DNA of 16,529 bases from a bacterium. Its GTDB lineage: Bacteria; Patescibacteriota; Minisyncoccia; Minisyncoccales; MHMH01. The notes beneath the pieces were generated by a model. That model was given only the letters and a program-made list of their open reading frames with translations, had not been told where the DNA came from and did no database searches. This document shows, piece after piece, positions 6,108 through 12,403 of the stretch (positions within the stretch are counted from its first letter, which is position 1; each line of letters begins with the position of its first letter). The stretch lies in the NCBI GenBank assembly GCA_030648815.1, contig JAUSHA010000004.1, forward strand, positions 1-16,529. The letters run 5' to 3'. Made by a program: the position numbers and the translations under genes.

Positions 6108-7060
6108 AGTAATTTATCTCCGTCAATCTTTATTTTATCGGGCAACAGCCAAGATATCTTGCTGTTGCCTAAAAAATAAACGGCTTTAGTTAGTAATTTG
6201 GAAAAAATAATCTTATAGTAAAAAGTTTTTCTTGCTTCCTTATGATATTTTACTAAATCAGGGAAATTTTTCAAGAGCAAATCGGCTGCCACCAACCCCC
6301 AGATCACTCCCCCGCCGGACCAGGGCTTGGTCAGGCCGGCGGCGTCGCCGCAGAGCGTAATTTTATTATTCTTAGGAATTAAAAATCCCTGCGGTATTAA
6401 AGCCGATTTTATATTTCCAAGAGAAAGATTATTTTTTTGGCAAAAATCATCCAAAAGTTTTCTGGCGTTATTCAAATCAGTAATTATCCCGTATTCTGTC
6501 TCTTCGCCGCGCGGAATCTTCCAGATAAAACCGTTTTTAACCGGCCATGTTTCCACCCATTCGACTCGCTTCGCTCGCTCAGGGCAAGCAACAAACCCTA
6601 AAATACCCAGGCGATATTCCGGCTCGGGAAGCCCCAAAGATTTTCTTGTTTCCGAATTTGCGCCATCACAGCCGATGACTCTGTCAAACTCTAAAGAGCC
6701 AGCGATGCGACTGTGAACGGAGGGGTTAGGATTATTTAAAATAATATCGGCACCAGCATTTTTGGCTAAGTCAGCAACTAATCTGTCTAACTCGGCATGG
6801 CTCATGACGAAAAACTTTTTGGCAAAATCCACTCTCACGGTTTTTTTAGGGAAATGAATCAAAGTAAAATTTATCTGATTTTGGATTAATTTTTTACTTT
6901 GAGGTATGAAGTCCAAAATTCTTTCGGAAAAAAGGCCGGAGCAAGCTTCTTTGCTGATAGTATTCTTTTTTTCAAAAACAGTAACCTTATGCCCTTTTTC
7001 CGAAAGTTTCCAAGCCAAATAGAGCCCGTTAATTCCCGCTCCGATTATAGCAACTCTCAT
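6104..7060 (-). CDS. FAD-dependent oxidoreductase, geranylgeranyl reductase family
   Basis: 318 residues from ATG 7058-7060. The N-terminus is a Rossmann dinucleotide fold, RVAIIGAGINGLYLAW with GxGxxG. The family's CSG motif follows at ACSGLFSERIL, then the DG motif (GCDGAN, 130-135) and the C-terminal FAD loop CGDAAGLTKPWSGGG (237-251). Geranylgeranyl reductases saturate double bonds in isoprenoid chains; relatives hydroxylate or dehydrogenate other substrates. The longer reading (17 more codons) runs into the upstream terminator and is rejected. The start has no Shine-Dalgarno. An insert of about 13 residues (159-171, CPERAKRVEWVET) comes from a palindromic element in frame. With uppS just downstream, reduction of a polyprenyl lipid is a reasonable guess, not shown. 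Confidence 0.85.
   Translation of the reverse strand: MRVAIIGAGINGLYLAWKLSEKGHKVTVFEKKNTISKEACSGLFSERILDFIPQSKKLIQNQINFTLIHFPKKTVRVDFAKKFFVMSHAELDRLVADLAKNAGADIILNNPNPSVHSRIAGSLEFDRVIGCDGANSETRKSLGLPEPEYRLGILGFVACPERAKRVEWVETWPVKNGFIWKIPRGEETEYGIITDLNNARKLLDDFCQKNNLSLGNIKSALIPQGFLIPKNNKITLCGDAAGLTKPWSGGGVIWGLVAADLLLKNFPDLVKYHKEARKTFYYKIIFSKLLTKAVYFLGNSKISWLLPDKIKIDGDKLL
6557..6590. repeat. Palindromic-type element B inserted in frame in the flavoprotein gene
   Basis: The plus-strand string CATTCGACTCGCTTCGCTCG followed by CTCAGGGCAAGC closely matches the element in the rpmA leader (CACTTCGACTCG, then a GCTCAG...GCAAG block, on its minus strand). In the gene it is read as CPERAKRVEWVE, a composition unlike the surrounding protein. 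The length stays in frame and creates no stop. Confidence 0.75.
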
Positions 7061-7068
7061 ATAAATTG

Positions 7069-7097
7069 ATTTTACCAAATTAAAGCACCGAAGCCAA
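7069..7097 (-). promoter_or_regulatory. Possible promoter of the flavoprotein gene
   Basis: TTGGCT (7097-7092), 17 bases, then TAAAAT (7074-7069), 8 bases before the ATG. The -35 lies in the loop side of the preceding terminator hairpin. The leader would be absent or a few bases, consistent with the missing Shine-Dalgarno. Confidence 0.35.
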
Positions 7098-7108
7098 AGC
7101 CTCGGTGC
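7085..7108 (-). terminator. Terminator after the RNase J-like gene
   Basis: GCACCGAGGC, loop TTTG, GCTTCGGTGC: a 10-bp stem with one G-U, followed on the minus strand by TTTAATTT. It starts 7 bases past the stop of the metallo-beta-lactamase gene. Confidence 0.85.
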
Positions 7109-7115
7109 CATTATT

Positions 7116-8363
7116 TTAAATCTTAAGCGTCTTGCCTACAGAAAGCCGTCGGGTTTTTTTGCCGCCGATAAGTTTTTTAAACATCTCGCAACTTTTTTCG
7201 GGCGCATGGAACGGAATTATCATTCCCGGTTTAGTTATCTTCACTACGTCTTGCTGATCGCCGCGATAACCATGCCCGGAAGAATGGGCTATTGTTTCCT
7301 CGGGATTAAAAGATAAGCCGAGTTTTTTCGTCTCTCCGTGGTGCATTATGACTGTTGCGCCACTCTTATGTAATTTTTCAACCGTATCTTTAATTTTTTC
7401 CTCGTTCCCCGGTATGCCCCTTGAGGAAAAAATATCCGTATCTTGGCCAGAAGACGATAAAGCATGTTCTCCATTAACCATTCGTGAAAGAGCCGAATTA
7501 TCTTCTCCTTGCGACCCGGTGATAAGCACGATCTCGCCGTCTCTATATGGTCGTCGTCCGGTTATTTGAATATATGAATCTGTCATATTCCTTCCGGCAA
7601 CGCCGACTGTCTTATTCAATTTTTTGGCGATTTTCAGGATTCCTCTCATTCTTTCGATATTCGAGGAAAAAAATGTGATAATTACTCGGCCACTTGCGTA
7701 TCTTATAATCTTTTCAATGGAATCCAGGGCTAACTGCTCTCGCGGAGTAAAGCCCTCCATCTCTATATTGAGAACATTCAGGATAAGGCAATCTATCTCG
7801 CCCGCCTTATTTTTAATCTCCTGAAATGTTGCTCGGCTTTTTTCCAGGCTATTCTCCATGCCGTTCATTCTGAAGTCCCCCGTATGTAAAATGCTTTTTT
7901 TGCCGCATTTTATAAGAATAGCGTGAGCGCCCGGTATGGAGTGCTGCACCGGGAAAAAAGATATTTTCAAATCACCGATTTCTAAGTCATTATCCTTATC
8001 ATAAATCTGGAATTTTGCGCCTGGCGGTATTTTCAATGTATCGGAATAACGACCGGTAAACGGTATGGATTCTTGCGAGATAAATACCGGTATATTCCGG
8101 GCGAAAAGCTCTCTCACAGCCCCGAGATGATCAAGGTGCGGGTGAGTAATAACCGCACCCTTTTTTCTTTTTCCCAATAATTCGTCTAAAAGATCAAGGC
8201 GAGGCGGAGGATTATAAGTCCAATCAGCGCCGGGCAGAGGTTTTATTCCGCAATCAATGATAACTGCGGAACTGTCGCTTTCGCAGATAAGGCAATTATG
8301 TCCCACCTCATTTACTCCTCCGGCAAAAGTGATCGCCAGCTTGTCATTGTTCATCCAAAGCAT
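7116..8363 (-). CDS. RNase J-like metallo-beta-lactamase / beta-CASP protein (short form)
   Basis: 415 residues. The metallo-beta-lactamase core has the two-zinc ligands in order: H74, H76, D78, H79 (THPHLDHLG), H141 (QHSIPGAHA), D163 (HTGDFRM) and H386 (PFHA). The beta-CASP part includes ITGSQGEDNSALSRM, as in RNase J, and SSGHG (H364). RNase J enzymes, of about 550 residues, process and degrade RNA by endo- and 5'-exonucleolytic cuts. This one stops about 140 residues short and lacks the C-terminal oligomerisation domain, so the exact role is less sure. The start is supported by AAGGAG 6 bases upstream of the ATG at 8361-8363. It is a single gene with its own promoter and terminator. Confidence 0.9.
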   Translation of the reverse strand: MLWMNNDKLAITFAGGVNEVGHNCLICESDSSAVIIDCGIKPLPGADWTYNPPPRLDLLDELLGKRKKGAVITHPHLDHLGAVRELFARNIPVFISQESIPFTGRYSDTLKIPPGAKFQIYDKDNDLEIGDLKISFFPVQHSIPGAHAILIKCGKKSILHTGDFRMNGMENSLEKSRATFQEIKNKAGEIDCLILNVLNIEMEGFTPREQLALDSIEKIIRYASGRVIITFFSSNIERMRGILKIAKKLNKTVGVAGRNMTDSYIQITGRRPYRDGEIVLITGSQGEDNSALSRMVNGEHALSSSGQDTDIFSSRGIPGNEEKIKDTVEKLHKSGATVIMHHGETKKLGLSFNPEETIAHSSGHGYRGDQQDVVKITKPGMIIPFHAPEKSCEMFKKLIGGKKTRRLSVGKTLKI

Positions 8364-8407
8364 TTTCTGCTCCTTTCCAGTATAGATTGAGTTAATGTGC
8401 TACACGA

Positions 8408-8436
8408 AATTTACATTATTAGGTCTGATTTGTCAA
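8408..8436 (-). promoter_or_regulatory. Sigma-70 promoter of the RNase J-like gene
   Basis: TTGACA (8436-8431), a 17-base spacer, then TAAATT (8413-8408). The -35 overlaps the stop codon of the 41-codon ORF. The predicted start near 8401 gives a leader of about 38 bases that includes the AAGGAG site. Confidence 0.7.
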
Positions 8437-8558
8437 ATGCGGGTTTTCGCCGCAATGTATCCCATGGCGAAAGAAAGCAGAGAAATTAATACTACACCTA
8501 TCGCTAGGATTATATCGGTTTGATGGGTTTTGACAAAATTAATTAGTTTTGCTAACAT
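8433..8558 (-). CDS. Hypothetical 41-residue single-span membrane protein
   Basis: An ORF from ATG 8556-8558 to TGA 8433-8435. Residues 1-15 are polar to amphipathic (MLAKLINFVKTHQTD). Residues 16-37 are a clean membrane helix (IILAIGVVLISLLSFAMGYIAA), ending in a basic KTRI. This inside-basic layout, ending at a strong promoter for the next gene, looks like a real small membrane protein rather than chance. There is no Shine-Dalgarno; a TATTAT box lies 6 bases upstream, suggesting leaderless translation. I recall similar tiny membrane ORFs in related genomes but no function. Confidence 0.5.
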   Translation of the reverse strand: MLAKLINFVKTHQTDIILAIGVVLISLLSFAMGYIAAKTRI

Positions 8559-8569
8559 GGAAATATAAT
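8530..8569 (+). promoter_or_regulatory. Probable rpmA promoter region
   Basis: On the plus strand there is TTGACA (8530-8535), 17 bases, then TAACAT (8553-8558). A perfect TATAAT also occurs at 8564-8569 but lacks a good -35. Either would give rpmA a leader of about 100 bases carrying palindromic element B. The region overlaps the 5' half of the divergent 41-codon ORF. Confidence 0.45.
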
Positions 8570-8580
8570 AAATAATTCAT

Positions 8581-8675
8581 CCTTCGACAAGCTCAGGACA
8601 CTTCGACTCGGCAAGCTATAAAAGATACTTGCACTGAGCGAGGACTGAGCGTAGCGAAGGACGAGTCGAAGTGTG
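8581..8675. repeat. Palindromic element B in the rpmA leader
   Basis: A composite of GACAAGCTCAGGAC / ACTTCGACTCG-type blocks. A perfect 12-base inverted pair, CACTTCGACTCG (8599-8610) and CGAGTCGAAGTG (8662-8673), encloses 51 bases that contain further GAGCGAGGACTGAGCG copies. The last base pairs include the rpmA GTG start codon. It is related to the in-frame insert at 6557-6590. Confidence 0.85.
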
Positions 8676-8954
8676 GCTACAAGCAAAGCAACTGGTTCAA
8701 CAAGGCTGGGGAGAGATTCTCAGCCAAAATATCTAGGCATAAAACTCTTTGCCGGCGAAGTCGTGAGGCCGGGAATGGTTATTGTGAGGCAAAGAGGCAC
8801 GAAGCTTCTTCCCGGAAAAAACGTCAAACGAGGAGCCGATGACACTCTTTACGCTATGAAGGGGGGCGTTATTCGCTTTTCCATAAAAAATAAAAGGAAG
8901 TTTGATAATTCTCAACGTTTCGCCAGGGTAGTCAATGTCGATGTTCAACGTTAA
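8673..8954 (+). CDS. rpmA: 50S ribosomal protein bL27
   Basis: 93 residues, normal length. bL27 sits at the peptidyl-transferase side of the 50S subunit. The N-terminus MATSKATGSTRLGRDSQPK aligns with the usual MAHKKAGGSSRNGRDS pattern with no extension, and GTKLLPGKNVKRGADDTLYA is typical. The start is GTG at 8673-8675; the frame closes upstream with TAG at 8652, so no ATG start is possible. The only Shine-Dalgarno candidate is AAGGA at 8657-8661, 11 bases away, and both it and the GTG lie in palindromic element B. The last residues VQR and the TAA stop come from palindromic element A. There is no rplU next to it; it is convergent with pyrG and is the lone plus-strand gene. Confidence 0.97.
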   Translation: MATSKATGSTRLGRDSQPKYLGIKLFAGEVVRPGMVIVRQRGTKLLPGKNVKRGADDTLYAMKGGVIRFSIKNKRKFDNSQRFARVVNVDVQR

Positions 8955-8994
8955 AGGTTAAACATCGCGATGTTCAACCTTTAACGTTGAACAT
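8941..8994. repeat. Palindromic element A, copy 2, between rpmA and pyrG
   Basis: Two 25-base arms (8941-8965 and 8970-8994) match at 24 of 25 positions around a CGCG centre. The outer 19 bases are identical to copy 1. Each arm can also fold alone (ATGTTCAAC / GTTGAACAT). It provides GTT CAA CGT TAA to both convergent genes, ending rpmA at 8954 and pyrG at 8981. It could act as a shared transcription stop, although no T-run follows. Confidence 0.97.
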
Positions 8995-10675
8995 TTCGCT
9001 TAGCCGCTACTCTAATAAACTCTCTAAACAAGGGGTGAGGATTTAAGGGCCTCGATTTAAATTCCGGATGAAATTGCGAAGCGACAAAAAACGGATGATT
9101 TTTAAGTTCAATAATCTCCACTAAGTCCCTTTCCGGATTAACTCCGGCCACAACCAGTCCGTTTTTTTCAAGTTCGTCCCTAAAATCGTTATTGATTTCG
9201 TAGCGATGGCGATGGCGCTCTGAAATAACCGTATTTTTATAAGCCACATAGCTTTTTGTGCCTTTTTTTATAAGGCATTTATAGCTGCCTAATCTCATAG
9301 TTGCTCCGTATTTTTTCTCTGACAATAGGGCCTTTTGCTCGGGCATAACGTCTATAACCGGAGAAGCCGTTTTTGGATTAAATTCCCGCGAAGAGGCATC
9401 TCTAATCTTGCAAACATTTCTGGCAAATTCAATTACGGCCAGTTGCAATCCCAAACAAAGCCCCAAGTAGGGTATTTTTTGTTTACGGCAGAATTCTATT
9501 GCCTTAATTTTGCCTTCAACTCCCCTGCTGCCAAAACCGCCCGGCACAATAATCCCGTCGTAGTTTTTCAATTCATTAATGCGATCGGAAGACTTCTCGT
9601 ATTGTTCTGCGGAGAGCCAAGTAATCTCGGGAGCTCGTTTATTGGCCCAGCTTGCATGCTTTACCGCTTCAATGACTGAGATGTAAGAATCTTCCAAAAC
9701 AAAATTTCCTGTGGCGAAATACTTGCCGACAATTCCTATTTTTACCCTGTTAAATGATTTCGCCTTCGGCGAAATCCCCGCCTTGCGGGATTTAACGGGG
9801 TGAACCGGTTTTTCTAAATTCTTAATCACCCCGACTAACTTCCGCCATTCCCTCGTATTTTTATTTTTTACTTTGAGTCCTAAGCGCGAAAGCAGTTTTT
9901 CACCGAGCTTATCTTTTTCAAAGTTTATCGGGACATCATAGATACTTGAAACATTAGGCGCTGAAATTACATATCCCCTTGGAATGCTGCACATAAATTC
10001 TATCTTCTCTTTACGTTTTTTATCCAAAGGAACTGCGGCGCGGGCTAACACCATATCGGGGTGCAAGCCAACAGCATTCAAACTGCGGACCGCATGTTGA
10101 GTTGGTTTGGTTTTCAATTCGTCTCCGCCGGCGCCTAAAGCCGGAAGAAAGCTCACCAACACCAAAGCAACATTTTGCGGAGTCTTTATTTTTAGCATTC
10201 TCACCGCTTCCAAGAATAGTATGTTTTCATATTCTCCCACCGTACCGCCGATTTCCACTACCGCTATGTCCGCCTTATCTTTTTTTATGGCCGAATTAAT
10301 CCGATCAATCACTTCTAATGGTATACGAGGAACAACTTCCACCTGTTTTCCGCCGTATCCCATAGCGCGTTCTTTCTGGATAACCGAAAGATAGACGCTG
10401 CCGGTAGTCATGTAATTAATGCGGCTGAAACTGCGATTAAGGAAACGTTCGTAATTGCCCATGTCCTGATCGCATTCCGTACCGTCGTCTAAAACAAAAA
10501 CCTCCCCGTGTTCGGTTGGGTTCATTGTCCCGGCATCAACATTTACATACGGATCTATTTTAAGCGCTGTAACTTTATAACCGCTGGACTGCAAAATATT
10601 CCCGATAGATGAAGCGGCAATCCCTTTTCCGACGCCCGACATTACTCCGCCGGCTACGAATATGTATTTAGTCAT
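8981..10675 (-). CDS. pyrG: CTP synthase
   Basis: 564 residues, slightly longer than the usual 530-550. It converts UTP to CTP with ATP and glutamine, the last step of pyrimidine nucleotide synthesis. The N-terminal amidoligase domain has the P-loop GGVMSGVGKG (9-18) and DPYVNVDAGTMNPTEHGEVF. The C-terminal glutaminase has PGGFGSRG, LGLCLGLQ with nucleophile C407, and SQFHPEF with H536 and E538. The extra length is a run of about 20 residues (292-311, HPVKSRKAG...SFNRV) in the interdomain linker, encoded by palindromic element C. The C-terminal NVQR and stop come from element A. Its start overlaps rplI by 8 bases, so the two are one operon. Confidence 0.98.
   Translation of the reverse strand: MTKYIFVAGGVMSGVGKGIAASSIGNILQSSGYKVTALKIDPYVNVDAGTMNPTEHGEVFVLDDGTECDQDMGNYERFLNRSFSRINYMTTGSVYLSVIQKERAMGYGGKQVEVVPRIPLEVIDRINSAIKKDKADIAVVEIGGTVGEYENILFLEAVRMLKIKTPQNVALVLVSFLPALGAGGDELKTKPTQHAVRSLNAVGLHPDMVLARAAVPLDKKRKEKIEFMCSIPRGYVISAPNVSSIYDVPINFEKDKLGEKLLSRLGLKVKNKNTREWRKLVGVIKNLEKPVHPVKSRKAGISPKAKSFNRVKIGIVGKYFATGNFVLEDSYISVIEAVKHASWANKRAPEITWLSAEQYEKSSDRINELKNYDGIIVPGGFGSRGVEGKIKAIEFCRKQKIPYLGLCLGLQLAVIEFARNVCKIRDASSREFNPKTASPVIDVMPEQKALLSEKKYGATMRLGSYKCLIKKGTKSYVAYKNTVISERHRHRYEINNDFRDELEKNGLVVAGVNPERDLVEIIELKNHPFFVASQFHPEFKSRPLNPHPLFREFIRVAAKRNVQR
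9744..9801. repeat. Palindromic element C inserted in frame in pyrG
   Basis: 58 bases with outer arms ACCCTGTTAAAT (9744-9755) and ATTTAACGGGGT (9790-9801), 11 of 12 paired plus one G-T. Inside are two perfect hairpins: GATTTCGCC-TTC-GGCGAAATC (9756-9776) and CCCGC-CTT-GCGGG (9777-9789). The fold is a three-way junction. It encodes PyrG residues 292-311 without disturbing the frame. Confidence 0.9.
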
Positions 10676-11120
10676 CCTTTTGTTCCGTTATGATTACCTT
10701 TATTTCGGTCTCTAAATTATGAGGAAAATGAACTTTTATCGGAAATTCGCCGGTTTCCTTGATGGGATGCTTCAGATCAATTTGAGATTTTTTAATATCA
10801 AAGTTCAACTCTTTAAATCTTTCGGAAATTTTTTGAGCGTTGATTGATTCAAACAACTGGCCCTCATCGCCAATTTTAACGGTGATCACCAGCTCCATGC
10901 CGTCAATGCTTGAGGCGATGTCTTCAGTTTTGTTTAAATCATCTTCGGCGCTTTTTTTTAAAATTTCTTTTTGAACTTCCAGCCATTCCAAGGCTTCTTT
11001 AGTGGCCGGTTTCACCAAACCCTTGGGAATCAAAAGATTTCTGGCGTGGCCGTCAGAGACATTTTTGACTTCGTATTTTTTGCCGAGCTTATTAACGTCT
11101 TGAAGAAGAATTACTTTCAT
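10668..11120 (-). CDS. rplI: 50S ribosomal protein bL9
   Basis: 150 residues, full length. The N-terminal domain MKVILLQDVNKLGKKYEVKN and GHARNLLIPKGLVKPAT (rRNA binding) is followed by the long connecting helix (about 40-75) and the C-terminal domain (DIKKSQIDLKHPIKETGEF). bL9 binds 23S rRNA near the L1 stalk and helps reading-frame maintenance. Some CPR lineages are reported to lack bL9, so its presence may help place this genome. Its stop overlaps the pyrG start by 8 bases. It lies 18 bases after the protease gene, but a good promoter inside that gene suggests separate transcription. Confidence 0.97.
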   Translation of the reverse strand: MKVILLQDVNKLGKKYEVKNVSDGHARNLLIPKGLVKPATKEALEWLEVQKEILKKSAEDDLNKTEDIASSIDGMELVITVKIGDEGQLFESINAQKISERFKELNFDIKKSQIDLKHPIKETGEFPIKVHFPHNLETEIKVIITEQKDD

Positions 11121-11135
11121 GATATTTACAATATA

Positions 11136-11164
11136 ATTTTATTCCATCTCCCTTAAAATTTCAA
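11136..11164 (-). promoter_or_regulatory. Sigma-70 promoter of rplI-pyrG
   Basis: TTGAAA (11164-11159), a 17-base spacer, then TAAAAT (11141-11136), each 5/6. It overlaps the end of the protease gene. The predicted start near 11129 gives a leader of about 9 bases with no Shine-Dalgarno. Confidence 0.6.
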
Positions 11165-12338
11165 TGGCTTTGTCCAGCTGCGGGTCTTTTTTATTTTTAT
11201 AATCTTCCTCGGTCATCTTTATTTCAATATCCGGCGTCAATCCCTGGCCATTGATCATGGTACCTTTAGGCGTGAGCCATCTGGCGACGGTTATTTTCAA
11301 TGAGCCGTTCCTTAATTCTTCCAGTTGCTGAACCGACCCCTTGCCAAAAGATTTTTCTCCGATCAATAAGATATTGCGATTATCTCTTAGAGCTCCGGCT
11401 AAAATTTCCGAAGCGGAAGCCGATCCTTTGTTTATCAAAACAATCATCTTATAAGAAGAAAAATTGGAAGGACCTTTTGCCCGGTATTCCTGGTTCTCTT
11501 CTTTTCCGCCAAAATCCTCAATCGCCACAAGGTCGTCTTTTTCCAAAAACCAACCCGCGATATCTTGGGCCACCTCAAGATAGCCGCCGGGATTGTTCCT
11601 TAAATCCAAAATTATTTTCTTGGCGGGACTTTCTAAGATTTCTAAGCCGGCTTTGTTGAAAGAAGAACGCGCCACTTCGGAAAATTGATAAAGTCTGATA
11701 TGAGCTATGCCGCCGTCTTTAATTTCCAATTTTATTGACGGGACCTCAATAACATCCCTGATAATTTTAAAATCTTTGACATCGTCCCAGCCGTCCCTGA
11801 AGACAGTTAAGCTTACCTCCGTTCCTCTTTGCCCGCGAATTAATTTTACGGCCTCGTCCACCGCCATATCGCCGGAATCTTGTCCGTTGATCTTTACAAT
11901 TTTATCCCCCGCCATTAAACCGGCTTTTTCTGCCGGCGTTCCCTCCATTGGCGCAATTACCGTGAGTATGGAATTTCTGACGCCGATTTCCATGCCTACG
12001 CCGGAAAATTCTCCATTAACGTCTTCTTTGAAAATTTTTGTTTCTTCGGGCGGGAAAAATACCGTATAATCGTCTTTTAAAGAATCGGTCATGCCGGTTA
12101 TCGCCCCATAAAGCATTTTTTTATAATCAATTTTGGAATTATCAACATATTTTTCTTCCAGCTTGCGCCAGGCCTCCCAGAATAAAGAAAAATCTAAATT
12201 TTCCGGCTTCCCCAGCTCTTCGTTGATAATCCCTTGGGGTGCAGTGATGGGAATCCGGTTTTGCCCAAAATAAAATCCTGCCCCGAAAGCGGCAAAAACG
12301 ATTGCAATATAAAAAACTAATAAAAACCCTTTTTTCAT
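11139..12338 (-). CDS. ctpA-like: S41-family carboxyl-terminal processing protease (CtpA-like)
   Basis: 399 residues from ATG 12336-12338. A signal anchor (MKKGFLLVFYIAIVFAAFGA) is followed by a cap region, a PDZ domain at about 105-190 (FSGVGMEIGV, GTPAEKAGLMAGDKIVKING) and the S41 protease fold (YLEVAQDIAGWFL, LRNNPGG). The Ser/Lys dyad is visible: S308 in NKGSASASEI and K333 in SFGKGSVQQ, with the 25-residue spacing known for Prc. It cleaves extracytoplasmic proteins near their C-termini. A start 9 codons upstream (12365) is possible, but the chosen Met gives a standard signal anchor and follows a TAAAAT box. It lies just after the surface-protein genes, which may be among its substrates (inference). 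Confidence 0.93.
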   Translation of the reverse strand: MKKGFLLVFYIAIVFAAFGAGFYFGQNRIPITAPQGIINEELGKPENLDFSLFWEAWRKLEEKYVDNSKIDYKKMLYGAITGMTDSLKDDYTVFFPPEETKIFKEDVNGEFSGVGMEIGVRNSILTVIAPMEGTPAEKAGLMAGDKIVKINGQDSGDMAVDEAVKLIRGQRGTEVSLTVFRDGWDDVKDFKIIRDVIEVPSIKLEIKDGGIAHIRLYQFSEVARSSFNKAGLEILESPAKKIILDLRNNPGGYLEVAQDIAGWFLEKDDLVAIEDFGGKEENQEYRAKGPSNFSSYKMIVLINKGSASASEILAGALRDNRNILLIGEKSFGKGSVQQLEELRNGSLKITVARWLTPKGTMINGQGLTPDIEIKMTEEDYKNKKDPQLDKAIEILREME

Positions 12339-12349
12339 TTTATTGTCTA

Positions 12350-12378
12350 ATTTTAGCAAATCCATGAATGACAGTAAA
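12350..12378 (-). promoter_or_regulatory. Possible promoter of the S41 protease gene
   Basis: TTTACT (12378-12373), 17 bases, then TAAAAT (12355-12350). It would start transcription a few bases before the ATG at 12338, which argues for that start over 12365. Confidence 0.4.
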
Positions 12379-12403
12379 GTCTTCGGATTACCGTACGTAT
12401 TTA

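Noticed and set aside
6100..6110. TGA recoding as in Gracilibacteria/Absconditabacteria
   Set aside because: TGA TAA at the flavoprotein end and TGA after the 41-codon ORF behave as stops, and no gene needs TGA read as an amino acid.
7061..7111. Longer flavoprotein frame starting at 7111
   Set aside because: The extension runs through the terminator hairpin of the preceding gene; the Rossmann strand RVAIIGAG begins naturally at the Met encoded at 7060.
5951..8994. CRISPR-like repeats
   Set aside because: Element A occurs only twice, about 3 kb apart, with no regular spacers and no cas genes.
8941..8994. Classical rho-independent terminator at the rpmA/pyrG junction
   Set aside because: The stem is long but AT-rich and lacks a T-run on either side; it is kept as a repeat with possible termination activity only.
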